The notes: generated by a model from the sequence alone, not told the origin. A DNA stretch of 64,000 nucleotides from Cohnella thailandensis (GCF_014212135.1 NZ_JACJVQ010000019.1:62001-126000), one strand, 5' to 3'. Positions 44,245-52,808 are shown, counted from the first letter of the stretch. Translations and numbers: made by a program.

Positions 44245-45612
44245 ATGCACGATAAGAAAGTCCAAGTCATCTGGCCGGAAGGCATGCCGAAGCCGGCGAT
44301 CCCCTATTCTCCCGCCGTAAGGGCGGGAGATTGGCTGTTCTTCTCGGGCCAATCGGCCTCCGACCTCGTCACCGGCCTGGCGCCGGAAGCGGTCGTTCCC
44401 GCCGCTTTCCCGCATTATTCGAACGCCATCGGCAAGCAGGCGGCCGTCCTGTACTCCCGCGTCGGAGCGATCGCGGAGGCGGCCGGGCTCGATCCGAAGC
44501 AGGTCGTTCGAGTCAATCAATGGTACGGCGCCGACATGAAGTCGGACTCGTACAAGAAAGGCGATCTGACGGTCAACAACAATCGTTACGTTCAAGAGAA
44601 GGGAAAGTTTTTCCAAACGGTCAGCCCTCCGAGCACGGGCATCGGCGTTCGCGGCCACCTCGTCGAAGGGGCCAAGGTGGAGGTAGATTTCACCGCGCGC
44701 TGGAGCAAGGACGGAAGCCTGCCGGTCAAAGTGTCCGCGCCGGACGTGGCGAAGCCTGCCGCCGGCCACGCGGAAGGGGTTCGTTCGGATCACTGGCTGT
44801 TCCTCTCCGGAGATCTCGCTTCCGATTGGAAGGGCAATTGGGGCTCGGAGACGCATGAAGGCGAATTGACCGCGCTCGCTCCCGAAGCCCGCGCAAGCGG
44901 CTTGTTCTGGGGCGACGAGGCGGTCGGCAAGCAGACCGACTATATCCTGGGCCGTCTGAAGAAGGTGGCCGAAGCGGCCGGGACGAGCTTGGACCATGCG
45001 GTCAAAGCCTACGTCTACCTAAGCGATCCGGCCGATTATTGCGCGTTCGAGGATGTCTGGGCGAAGTGGTTCCCGGATTCTTCGCGGGCTCCGGCGCGGG
45101 CTCTCGTGCCGAGCGTCGAGATCGGCGCCAAAGGCTGCCTGGTCGAGATCGGGATGGAGATTCTGATGCCGGAAGCGGCGCATCTGAAGCAGCCGGTCAC
45201 TGGGGGATGGGCTCCGAAGAGCAAGGAGCCGGCGGCGATGAGGGCGGACGACCTGATCTTCTTCAGCGGGCTGATGGCGACCGATCCGGCGACGGGGCTG
45301 GCGAAGGAAGCGGCGCCGACGCCGGGTCTGCCTTACTTCGGCAATGCGGGCTACAGGCAAATGGCCTACATTCTTCGGAAGGCGAAGCGAATCGCCGACG
45401 CGGCCGGCGCGGACTTGAAGCAGATCGTCAAAGGCACGCTGTATTTCACGGATTTGAACCTGTACGCGGGTGCGATGGAAGCCCTGCGGGAAACGTTCGA
45501 GGAGGCGGATCACTTCCCGGCGATGACGGCGGTCGAGATCAACCGGGAGCTGTGGGTTCCGGGCTGCGGAATTCTTGCGGACTTCGTCCTCTACGATCCG
45601 CGGGAAGGGTGA
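44245..45612 (+). CDS. Triple RidA/YjgF-domain fusion protein
   Basis: A 455-residue protein made of three consecutive RidA-type (chorismate-mutase-like fold) domains at about 20-150, 175-310 and 330-452. Repeating marks are the GDWLFFSG, SDHWLFLSG and DDLIFFSG strands and the AAGLDP, AAGTSLD and AAGADL turns. RidA proteins are trimers of single domains that deaminate reactive enamines/imines; here one chain may fold as an internal trimer. The carboxylate-binding Arg is kept only in domain 2 (Arg285 in APARALVPSVEI); the equivalent places in domains 1 and 3 read PPSTG and PAMTA. It probably processes an imine released by oxygenase or deaminase steps. Confidence 0.88.
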   Translation: MHDKKVQVIWPEGMPKPAIPYSPAVRAGDWLFFSGQSASDLVTGLAPEAVVPAAFPHYSNAIGKQAAVLYSRVGAIAEAAGLDPKQVVRVNQWYGADMKSDSYKKGDLTVNNNRYVQEKGKFFQTVSPPSTGIGVRGHLVEGAKVEVDFTARWSKDGSLPVKVSAPDVAKPAAGHAEGVRSDHWLFLSGDLASDWKGNWGSETHEGELTALAPEARASGLFWGDEAVGKQTDYILGRLKKVAEAAGTSLDHAVKAYVYLSDPADYCAFEDVWAKWFPDSSRAPARALVPSVEIGAKGCLVEIGMEILMPEAAHLKQPVTGGWAPKSKEPAAMRADDLIFFSGLMATDPATGLAKEAAPTPGLPYFGNAGYRQMAYILRKAKRIADAAGADLKQIVKGTLYFTDLNLYAGAMEALRETFEEADHFPAMTAVEINRELWVPGCGILADFVLYDPREG

Positions 45613-45619
45613 AGGAATC

Positions 45620-46336
45620 ATGGCGCGGATCGGCATGCTGACCCCTTCCTCCAATACCGTACTTGAACCAATTACATGCCGCCTGCTGGAGGATCTTCCG
45701 GGAGTGACGGCTCACTTCTCCCGCATTCGCGTGACGCAAATCTCTCTGGACGCCAGCTCGGACAGCCAATTCGCCGAGTCTCCGATGCTCTCCGCCGCGC
45801 ATCTGCTGGCGGATGCGAAAGTGGACGCGCTCGTCTGGAACGGAACCTCGGGGAGCTGGCTCGGACTCGAGCACGATCATGCGTTATGCGGGAGCATAGA
45901 GCGGGAAACCGGCATTCCGGCCACCACCTCCGCTCTGGCGATGAAGGCGAGCTACGAGCTTCTCGGCGTTCGCCGCTTGGCGCTTGTCACCCCGTATACC
46001 GACGACGTCAACGAGAAAATCGCGCAAGGCTATCGGCGCTTCGGCGTCGAATGCGCGATCGCTCTCGGCTCCGGACTCGCCGTGAACGAGCAGTTCGCAA
46101 GCGTCGCGGAACGGGAAATCGGGGCGATGATCGACGAAGCGGCGAGGGCGAAGCCCGATGCGGTCGCGATCGTGTGCACGAACATGAACGCCGCCGGGCT
46201 CGCCGCGAGCAAGGAACGGGAATACGGCATTCCGATGCTGGATTCCGTGTCCGTGACGGCTTGGGAGTCGCTGAGGATGCTGAAGGTGGACGCCAAGCCT
46301 CTCGCGAAGCGGTGGGGCCGCATTTTCGAATTTTGA
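45620..46336 (+). CDS. Asp/Glu racemase-superfamily enzyme (maleate isomerase/arylmalonate decarboxylase-like)
   Basis: A 238-residue enzyme. MLTPSSNTVLEPIT is the maleate-isomerase N-terminus, and TPYTDDVNEKIAQGYRRFG follows the family. The superfamily normally uses two Cys. Here the first site reads NGTSGSW with Gly75 instead of Cys, while the second is kept (Cys186 in AIVCTNMN). Arylmalonate decarboxylase has precisely such a Gly/Cys pair, whereas maleate isomerase needs both. The reaction could therefore be decarboxylation or one-base chemistry on a small dicarboxylate. Start ATG with GGGTGAAGGAATC upstream, eight bases after the RidA gene. Confidence 0.82.
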   Translation: MARIGMLTPSSNTVLEPITCRLLEDLPGVTAHFSRIRVTQISLDASSDSQFAESPMLSAAHLLADAKVDALVWNGTSGSWLGLEHDHALCGSIERETGIPATTSALAMKASYELLGVRRLALVTPYTDDVNEKIAQGYRRFGVECAIALGSGLAVNEQFASVAEREIGAMIDEAARAKPDAVAIVCTNMNAAGLAASKEREYGIPMLDSVSVTAWESLRMLKVDAKPLAKRWGRIFEF

Positions 46337-46356
46337 ACGGGAGGGGATGAGGCGGC

Positions 46357-47619
46357 ATGAACGAATTGGATTGGCTTATCCGAGGCTGCCGCGACGCCGT
46401 GACGGGCGAGACGGTCCGGATCGGAATTCATGACGGGAGAATCGCGTTCGCGGAGCCCGTTCCGGAGTTGGGCGCCGGCGATCGGCAGGAAGTAGCGAGG
46501 GCGAAGAACGTGTTCGATGCGACCGGCTATGTCGCGCTCCCGGGCTTGATCGAGACCCATATTCACCTGGATAAGGCGTTCCTTGCCGATCGCATGCCGG
46601 GCGAAGCGGCCGATCTGAAGGAGGCCATCTCGATGACGGCGGCGCTCAAGTCGAGTTATACGCCGGAAGATATCTCCGCCCGGTCGCGCCGGCTGCTCGA
46701 CCGGGCGTCCCGGTTCGGCGTCACCCGAATGCGGACCCAGGTCGAGATCGATCCGATCTTAAGGCTCATGAGCTGGCATTCGGCCGTCGAATTGAAGAAA
46801 GAGTACGAGGGCAAGCTCGATCTTCAATTGGTCGCCTTTCCTCAGGAGGGAATCTTCTGGCAGCCGGGCACGGCGGCGCTGCTGGAGGAGGCGGCCCGCG
46901 CGGGAGCGGATGCGATCGGCGGGGTTCCCTACAACGACAGAGATTCGCTGGAGCATCTGGAGTACGTGTTCCGTTTGGCCGAGAGCTGCGGGCTGCCGGT
47001 CGATCTTCACCTCGATTTCTCGGACGATCCCGATCAGCTCGCGATCGTGGACGTCATCGCGCTGACGAAGAAGTACGGCCTTCAAGGCCGGGTGGCCGTC
47101 GGCCATCTGACTTCGCTGGGATCGGCGGAGCCGGAGACGGCGAAGCGAATCGCGGCGGGGATGGCGGACGCCGGCATTCACGTGTTCACGCTGCCGGCGA
47201 CCGACCTGTACTTGAACGGGCGTCAGGATAGCTGCCGCGTACGGCGAGGGCTTGCGCCGGTAAATACTCTGCTGGAGGCCGGCGTGAACGTCTGCTTCGG
47301 ATCGAACAACGTACGTAACGCCTTCACCCCTTTCGGTACGGGCGATCCTCTCGACATCGCGTTGCTGCTCGCGCAAACCGCGCATATGGGCTCGGCTCGC
47401 GAAGCTCGCTTGCTTGCCGGCATGTGCACCGTGAAGGCGGCCGAAGCGCTCGGCGTTCGCGGCACCGGGGGTTTAAGCGCGGGCGAGCCTGCCGATCTGG
47501 TACTGGTCAAGGCGGACGGGATCCTCGACGTCATCTACGACCGCCCGAGAGAGCGCGCGGTCTGGAAGTCGGGGGCGCTCATTCATGGTCAAATGGCACA
47601 AATGGTGGAAAATAACTAA
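46357..47619 (+). CDS. Cytosine deaminase / N-isopropylammelide hydrolase-like amidohydrolase
   Basis: A 420-residue metal enzyme of the CodA/AtzC branch. HxH is in LIETHIHLDKAFLADR, a pattern special to this branch. Further marks are RTQVEIDP, LVAFPQEGIF, VDLHLDFSDDPDQ, VGHLTSLGS and GSNNVRNAFTPFGTGDPLD (metal Asp replaced in register by GSNN; the family usually has GxDNV). It should hydrolyse an amine on a pyrimidine or triazine-like ring. Ribosome site GGGAGGGGATGAGGCGGC. It is the last gene of the first operon and is followed by a terminator. Confidence 0.85.
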   Translation: MNELDWLIRGCRDAVTGETVRIGIHDGRIAFAEPVPELGAGDRQEVARAKNVFDATGYVALPGLIETHIHLDKAFLADRMPGEAADLKEAISMTAALKSSYTPEDISARSRRLLDRASRFGVTRMRTQVEIDPILRLMSWHSAVELKKEYEGKLDLQLVAFPQEGIFWQPGTAALLEEAARAGADAIGGVPYNDRDSLEHLEYVFRLAESCGLPVDLHLDFSDDPDQLAIVDVIALTKKYGLQGRVAVGHLTSLGSAEPETAKRIAAGMADAGIHVFTLPATDLYLNGRQDSCRVRRGLAPVNTLLEAGVNVCFGSNNVRNAFTPFGTGDPLDIALLLAQTAHMGSAREARLLAGMCTVKAAEALGVRGTGGLSAGEPADLVLVKADGILDVIYDRPRERAVWKSGALIHGQMAQMVENN

Positions 47620-47625
47620 AAAACA

Positions 47626-47657
47626 GGCGGCAATTCATCGGAGTTGCCGCCCTTTCT
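47626..47657 (+). terminator. Terminator of the first catabolic operon
   Basis: 8-bp stem GGCGGCAA (47626-47633) / TTGCCGCC (47644-47651), followed by CTTTCTG. Confidence 0.8.
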
Positions 47658-47712
47658 GAACTATTTTCACAATATTATTTCGAATTAACGTCATAAAACG
47701 TTACATAAGGTA

Positions 47713-47741
47713 TTGATAATACGGTTGCATCCCTCTAAAAT
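47713..47741 (+). promoter_or_regulatory. Promoter of the PucR-type regulator gene
   Basis: TTGATA (47713-47718) and TAAAAT (47736-47741) are spaced by 17 bases in an A/T-rich gap. A leader of about 65 bases precedes AGGGGGGATACCT. Confidence 0.65.
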
Positions 47742-47811
47742 GTTAAATAAACTAACGCGAACGGAATGAGTTTTCGGCGTTATTCCTAATTCATTCCTAG
47801 GGGGGATACCT

Positions 47812-49413
47812 ATGCATCTTACCGTCGAGCAAGCACTTTCCGTATATCCGTTGTCGGAAGCGAAGCTTGTGGCCGGCAAAGCGGGGGGCAACCGCATCGT
47901 GAGGTCGGTTAACGTCATGGATGCTCCGGACATAACGGATTGGATCAAGGAAGGCGAGATGCTGTTCACGACCGCCTACCTGATCAAGGACGAGCCGGAA
48001 GCGGCGGCCGACCTGCTCGCCAAGCTGGACAAATGCGGGGCATCGGGCTTCGGCATCAAGCTGGGGCGCTTCTGGAACTCGATTCCGGACGCTCTGATCG
48101 CCCGCGCGGATGAGCTTGGTTTTCCCCTGATCGAGCTTCCCTTCCAATTTACGTTCTCGGACCAGATGAACGGCTTATTTAACGAAGACATGAAGAGAAG
48201 CACCGGCATTCTGCAGGAGGTGCTCGACAAGCAGGTTCGGCTCATGCGCTTCGCCCTGCAGCCCGACCATATCCGGCAGCTGTTCGATTCGGTGGCCGAA
48301 GTGATCGGGGAGCCCATGGCGATCGTCGGCTCCAGAGGGCAGATGGTGTACAACTCCTCGGCGATTCCGGACGAAGAGCTGCTTTTCCAATGGCCGTGGC
48401 ATCAGCATCATAGCTGGGTGAAGAACAAAACGTGGCAAGCGTTCCGCGTTCCGTTAATGAAGCAGTCCCAGTGCACGGGCTTCGTTTTGTTTTTTACGCC
48501 GAGGGTTATTCTGTCCGCTATCGAAGAGAGCTTGTATTCGCAGGCGGCGGAGCTGCTCTCTTATCATCTTAATTTTAACTACGAGGATTATTTCGAGCTG
48601 TCCATGCAGAAGGATTTCGGCTTGCTCATCAAGCGCCACTTGAAGAACGGACTGGCGATCGAGACGGTGAAGGACTATGCGGAGCGTTGGGAGATCGACC
48701 TGATCGACCAGCCGTACGTGGCGGTCTTGATCGACTATCCGAAGCTGGCGAAGGCGGAAACGCGCCTTGAGAACCTGGAAACGCTGAAGGCGGAAGTGCT
48801 CGGCCACTCCAAGCTGCAAGAGCTAAAGGGCCTGCATTTGGTCGTGGACGAGGGGCTCTTCTCCTTGTTTCCGAATCCGAACGGCGAAGAAGCCGATCGG
48901 ATCGAGGCGGCGTTGACGTCCTGCTTGTCGGGCCGGAAGCTGGGGGCGTTCGGAGAGGCGAAGGTTGCTCTAAGCGGCAGGAAAAGAAAGCCGGAGCAGC
49001 TGGCCGAGGCGTGGAACGAGTGCCGGGAGACGATGCGCTTGGCGGAGGAGTGGGGCGTCGGCGACCGCTTCGTCCGTTACGAGACGCTCGATCTTGCCTT
49101 TCTGTTCGAGCAAGTGACCCGGGAGAGGATGCAGACGTATTGCGATCGCTGGCTGGGCGGGCTGATGGGCAAGGATCCGGAATACGTCCAGGAGATGATG
49201 CGGACGCTGGAGACCTACCTCGATAACGACGGCCAGATGAACGAGACGGCCAAGAAGCTGTTCATTCACCGGAACACGGCGACCTACCGGATCGAGAAGC
49301 TGGGCGAGCTGCTCGACGTCGACTTCAAACGGATCAACGACTTGCTTCGGCTTAAGCTGGTTTTCCTGTTCCGCAAAGCCCTCCACCGGGTGGATTACCC
49401 GACATCGCGTTAA
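47812..49413 (+). CDS. PucR-family transcriptional regulator
   Basis: A 533-residue regulator. The N-terminal PucR (purine catabolism) domain occupies ~5-125, with VEQALSVYPLSEAKLVAGK, VMDAPDITDWIKEGEMLFTT and ADELGFPLIELPF. A GGDEF-like central part follows, and the C-terminal helix-turn-helix is MNETAKKLFIHRNTATYRIE followed by KRINDLLRLKLVFL. In B. subtilis PucR controls purine degradation in response to allantoin-type inducers and nitrogen. It stands between the two halves of the island and is the obvious regulator of both. Its effector probably derives from the imported heterocycle. Confidence 0.93.
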   Translation: MHLTVEQALSVYPLSEAKLVAGKAGGNRIVRSVNVMDAPDITDWIKEGEMLFTTAYLIKDEPEAAADLLAKLDKCGASGFGIKLGRFWNSIPDALIARADELGFPLIELPFQFTFSDQMNGLFNEDMKRSTGILQEVLDKQVRLMRFALQPDHIRQLFDSVAEVIGEPMAIVGSRGQMVYNSSAIPDEELLFQWPWHQHHSWVKNKTWQAFRVPLMKQSQCTGFVLFFTPRVILSAIEESLYSQAAELLSYHLNFNYEDYFELSMQKDFGLLIKRHLKNGLAIETVKDYAERWEIDLIDQPYVAVLIDYPKLAKAETRLENLETLKAEVLGHSKLQELKGLHLVVDEGLFSLFPNPNGEEADRIEAALTSCLSGRKLGAFGEAKVALSGRKRKPEQLAEAWNECRETMRLAEEWGVGDRFVRYETLDLAFLFEQVTRERMQTYCDRWLGGLMGKDPEYVQEMMRTLETYLDNDGQMNETAKKLFIHRNTATYRIEKLGELLDVDFKRINDLLRLKLVFLFRKALHRVDYPTSR

Positions 49414-49478
49414 TGAACTCTTGCCTGCTTATATAGATTGAATAATATCGCGGTTAAACCCGATCGGAGGTGCGCCAT

Positions 49479-50813
49479 ATGGCCGTTAAGCTGATTCGCA
49501 ACGCCATCATCATGACGATGAACGAGAACAACGATATCGTGACGGGGGATCTGCTGATCGAAGGGAATCGCATCGCGAAGCTCGGCGATAGCCTGCAAGC
49601 CGATCCTGCGGACGAAGTCGAGATTATCGACGCGGGCGGCAAGGTGCTGCTTCCCGGCTTCGTTCAGACGCATATCCATCTGTGCCAGACCTTGTTTCGG
49701 GGACGCGCGGACGATCTCGCCCTCATCGATTGGCTGAGGGACAAAATCTGGCCGATGGAAGCCGCCCATTCGGAGGATTCCATCTACTATTCCGCGCTTC
49801 TCGGCATCGGGGAGCTCATTCGCAGCGGCACGACGACGATTCTCGACATGGAGACCGTCCATTATACCGATGCGGCGTTCCGGGCGATCGAGAGCAGCGG
49901 CCTTCGGGCGATCTCCGGCAAGGTTATGATGGACCACGGGACCGAGGTGCCGCTTCCCTTGCAGGAGAAGACGGATCGTTCCCTCCAAGAGAGCGTCGAT
50001 CTGCTGGAGAAGTGGAACGGGGCGGCGAACGGCCGAATTCATTACGCGTTCTGTCCGCGGTTCGTCGTCTCCTGCACGGAAGAGCTGCTCGTCGGAGTCC
50101 GGGATTTGTCCGCGCATTACGGGGTTCGGGTGCATACCCACGCTTCGGAGAACCGGGACGAGATCGCGATCGTGGAAGCGGAGCGCGGCATGCGCAACGT
50201 CGTTTACCTGGACCATATCGGACTGGCGAAGCCGAACCTGATTCTCGCCCACAGCGTCTGGCTGGATGAGCAAGAGAAACGAATCATCAAGGAACGGGGC
50301 GTGAAGGTCACCCATTGCCCCGGCTCCAACCTGAAGCTGGCATCGGGCATGGCGGAGATTCCGGACCTGCTCGGACGCGGCATTCCGGTGGGTATCGGCG
50401 CGGACGGCGCTCCCTGCAACAACAACCTCGACATGTTCCAGGAGATGCGGTTGACCGCGTTCATCCAGAAGGTCCAGCACGGGCCGACGGTGATGGACGC
50501 GAGGAAGGTGCTGCGAATGGCGACGATGGGCGGAGCCGAGGTGCTCGGTCTCGAGAAGGAGATCGGCAGCATCGAGGTCGGCAAGCTGGCGGATCTGCAG
50601 ATTCTGGATTTGGAAGACTTCCACGTCTATCCGTCCTATGACTCCGATCTGTTCTCGCGGGTCGTCTATGCGGCGACGAGGGGCGATGTCGATACCGTTC
50701 TGATCGACGGTCAAGTCGTCATGTCCGGCAAGCGGGTTCGGACGATCGATCGCAGTTCCGTGCTGAAGGAAGCGGATAAATCGCTCAAGAGCCTGCTGGC
50801 TCGGATCGGATAG
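49479..50813 (+). CDS. Amidohydrolase, guanine/5'-deoxyadenosine deaminase-like (fourth in the island)
   Basis: A 444-residue amidohydrolase. HxH in LPGFVQTHIHLCQTLFRGRA, ligands in VHTHASENRDE and ILAHSVWLDEQE, and the metal Asp in GIGADGAPCNNN. CPGSNLKLASG is shared with the protein at 40801. The family includes guanine deaminase, triazine hydrolases (TrzN/AtzA) and 5'-deoxyadenosine deaminase. The ATG is set by CGGAGGTGCGCCAT; three codons upstream in the same frame is an inferior GTG. It is the first gene after the regulator and leads into the XdhC gene 65 bases on. Confidence 0.87.
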   Translation: MAVKLIRNAIIMTMNENNDIVTGDLLIEGNRIAKLGDSLQADPADEVEIIDAGGKVLLPGFVQTHIHLCQTLFRGRADDLALIDWLRDKIWPMEAAHSEDSIYYSALLGIGELIRSGTTTILDMETVHYTDAAFRAIESSGLRAISGKVMMDHGTEVPLPLQEKTDRSLQESVDLLEKWNGAANGRIHYAFCPRFVVSCTEELLVGVRDLSAHYGVRVHTHASENRDEIAIVEAERGMRNVVYLDHIGLAKPNLILAHSVWLDEQEKRIIKERGVKVTHCPGSNLKLASGMAEIPDLLGRGIPVGIGADGAPCNNNLDMFQEMRLTAFIQKVQHGPTVMDARKVLRMATMGGAEVLGLEKEIGSIEVGKLADLQILDLEDFHVYPSYDSDLFSRVVYAATRGDVDTVLIDGQVVMSGKRVRTIDRSSVLKEADKSLKSLLARIG

Positions 50814-50878
50814 AGAGGCAGGATTTCGGTTTGGGAAAAAAAGCGGTGCTCGGCACGGCTGAAGCGGAGGGCGAGTCG

Positions 50879-51925
50879 ATGGACGCTTACGAGATTTTGC
50901 GATATGCCGCCTTGGACGGCGGCCCCTCCGTTCTGGCGACCGTCATCGGAGCGGAGGGCCATTCTTATCGGAAGGCCGGAGCGGCCATGCTGTTTATTGG
51001 GGAAGGCGGGGAGCTGGGGAGCATTAGCCCCGGCTGCCTGGAATCGGATTTGAGGGAGAGGGTCCCGGCGGTGCTTGCCTCCGGAGAGCCGGAGCTGATC
51101 TCTTACAACATGGAGCCCGATGAGGATGCGCTATGGGGCGAGGCGATCGGCTGCGGCGGCAAGCTTCTGATTCTGCTGGAACCGCTCGCGGGAGAGCTGG
51201 CGGAGCGGTTGAAGGCCGCCTACCTGGCGAACGAATCGGGAGAATCGGTCGTCTTCATTAGAAGGAAAGCGAACGGCCGTATCCATTATCGGTTGAAGCC
51301 GGCGGATGAGGGCGGCGACCTCGGGTCATCGGAGGAGGCGGGCGAGCGGCTCTTGGAACAGCGTTTCGAGCCGCGGGCTCGCCTTATTCTATTCGGCGCG
51401 GGCATCGATATGGAACCCGTCTACCGGATCGCGCTCCGGATCGGCTTCAAGGCAGCGGTTGCCGACTGGCGGCCGAGACTAGTGACGGCCGATCGGTTCC
51501 CGGGGGCGGAGCTTGCGGCCGGCGGCGCGGATGCCATCGTTCGCGAGCTTGCGATCGGCAGCCGCGACTACGTTCTGCTATGCGGGCATCAGATGCAGAG
51601 GGACCGCGAGATGCTGGAGCGGGTGCTGCCGCTAACTCCCGCCTACTTGGGCGTCATGGGCTCGCGGAAGCGAATCCGAACGCTGTTCGACGGCCTCCCG
51701 ATGCCCTCGTTCGTCCGGGCTCCCGTCGGCCTCGACATCGGCGGCGAAGGGCCGGACGAGATCGCGGTGAGCATCGCGGCCGAGCTTATCGCCGTCAGGC
51801 AATCTCGCGCGAAGCAACGCGCGCCGGGAGGGGATTCGATTGCGGGTAACGGCGATTTATTTGGCGGCGGGACAGAGCAGCCGGATGGGGCGACCCAAGC
51901 TGTCCCTGGAGCTTGCGCCTGGTAA
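50879..51925 (+). CDS. xdhC: XdhC/CoxI-family molybdenum-cofactor insertion factor
   Basis: A 348-residue protein. The N-terminal XdhC/CoxI domain has LATVIGAEGHSYRKAGAAMLF, GSISPGCLESDLRE and IGCGGKLLILLEP. A Rossmann domain follows, with LILFGAGIDMEPVYRIA, LVTADRFPGAE, VLLCGHQMQRD and YLGVMGSRKRI. XdhC binds and sulfurates Mo cofactor before insertion into xanthine dehydrogenase-type enzymes. The ATG after GGAGGGCGAGTCG is preferred to the upstream TTG at 50831. The tail (~30 residues) overlaps the mocA gene by 86 bases, and its low-complexity end may be non-functional. It should serve the hydroxylase at 57.8-63.8 kb. Confidence 0.92.
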   Translation: MDAYEILRYAALDGGPSVLATVIGAEGHSYRKAGAAMLFIGEGGELGSISPGCLESDLRERVPAVLASGEPELISYNMEPDEDALWGEAIGCGGKLLILLEPLAGELAERLKAAYLANESGESVVFIRRKANGRIHYRLKPADEGGDLGSSEEAGERLLEQRFEPRARLILFGAGIDMEPVYRIALRIGFKAAVADWRPRLVTADRFPGAELAAGGADAIVRELAIGSRDYVLLCGHQMQRDREMLERVLPLTPAYLGVMGSRKRIRTLFDGLPMPSFVRAPVGLDIGGEGPDEIAVSIAAELIAVRQSRAKQRAPGGDSIAGNGDLFGGGTEQPDGATQAVPGACAW

Positions 51926-52472
51926 GCGATTGGGCGGAGCCGCGCTTGCGGAGGTGCTGGGCTGCGCCTTGGTCGCTCGCATCATCGCGGTCGTTCGCAC
52001 GGAGGATGAATTGGAGTGGTGCAAGGGGGCGGCGATGGCGCGCTCCGGCGATCGCCTTGCGATCGTCCGTTGCCCGGATGCGGCGGAAGGCATGTCGCGA
52101 TCCATTCTCTGCGGCTTGAAGGAGGCTTTGAAGGACGAACCGGACGCGCTTCTTATCGTTCTGGCGGACCAGCCCTTTATCGCGTCTTCCGGGCTGACGA
52201 GTTTGATCGAAGCGGGAGAAGAGGAGGCGGAGCTCGATTACGTCGCATTCGGCAGAGGCGGAACGGCGCATCCGCCCGTGCTGATCAAACGCGGGATGTA
52301 CGGAGCTCTTGCGGAACTCAAAGGAGACGAAGGCGCGCGCCGGCTTCTGGCGAACGGGAGTTGGCGCGGCCGGCTGCTGGATCCCGAGGCGGCCGAATTC
52401 TTCGCGGACGTCGACACCCTCGAGGATTGGGAGAGAGCTGCGGCCGTAGCGGAGCATAAATACTCCGAATGA
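51840..52472 (+). CDS. mocA: Molybdenum cofactor cytidylyltransferase (MocA type)
   Basis: A 210-residue MobA-like NTP transferase that would attach CMP to molybdopterin, the form used by xanthine dehydrogenase and CoxL-type enzymes. Nucleotide motif LAAGQSSRMGRPKL at the N-terminus, LADQPFIAS in the middle and a GGTAHPPVLI loop. The length fits. The start is TTG with GGGAGGGGATTCGA upstream, inside the xdhC 3' end. XdhC plus MocA together is the usual maturation pair for such hydroxylases. Confidence 0.9.
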   Translation: MRVTAIYLAAGQSSRMGRPKLSLELAPGKRLGGAALAEVLGCALVARIIAVVRTEDELEWCKGAAMARSGDRLAIVRCPDAAEGMSRSILCGLKEALKDEPDALLIVLADQPFIASSGLTSLIEAGEEEAELDYVAFGRGGTAHPPVLIKRGMYGALAELKGDEGARRLLANGSWRGRLLDPEAAEFFADVDTLEDWERAAAVAEHKYSE

Positions 52473-52555
52473 GGCGGGTTTGCCCGAGTCGCAGCTCCAT
52501 TAAGAGCTTGTTGAATCGGGTTTATCGCGAGATATGTCACATAACATGACGCGCG

Positions 52556-52581
52556 TTTTGGCCAAAAGGTGCATCATGCAC
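52556..52581. promoter_or_regulatory. Two palindromes upstream of the importer promoter (candidate PucR or other operators)
   Basis: TTTTGGCCAAAA (52556-52567) is a perfect 12-base palindrome; GTGCA-TCA-TGCAC (52569-52581) directly follows. They lie ~50 bases upstream of the -35. TTGGCCAA recalls the TTGGTTAA core of Bacillus PucR sites, but the match is partial. The rest of 52473-52631 contains no gene. Confidence 0.4.
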
Positions 52582-52631
52582 AATCGAAACCCGTACAATT
52601 CATTACAAAGTCCAATTCAATGTAAAGTAAG

Positions 52632-52808
52632 TTGACGCTATATACCCCCGAAAGTATATTGTAGATAAGTCATTCGAGCTTCGGTCCGAAAATCTCGCTT
52701 GAGAGATTTCGAACGAACGTAACGATCGGGAACGGCTTCAGCCGGTAGAAGAAGCGGGAGGTCAACCGATCGTGATGACAAAAACATAGGGAGTCGGGGA
52801 GGAAAAGT
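52632..52808 (+). promoter_or_regulatory. Promoter and leader of the importer/Mo-hydroxylase operon
   Basis: TTGACG (52632-52637) and TATATT (52655-52660) with the ideal 17-base spacing. The ~140-base leader folds into AAATCTC/GAGATTT (52690, 52703). A longer-range helix ACGATCGG/CCGATCGT (52722, 52766) encloses a CGGCT-TC-AGCCG hairpin and an AGGAGG-like purine stretch. The true ribosome site (GGGGAGGAAAAGT) lies outside. I do not recognise a known riboswitch class. Confidence 0.6.

Noticed and set aside
42194-46336. Complete nicotinate (Nic) degradation pathway
   Set aside because: An alpha/beta hydrolase and a maleate-isomerase-like protein are present, but no NicC, NicX or maleamate amidase is visible, and the isomerase-like protein lacks the first Cys.
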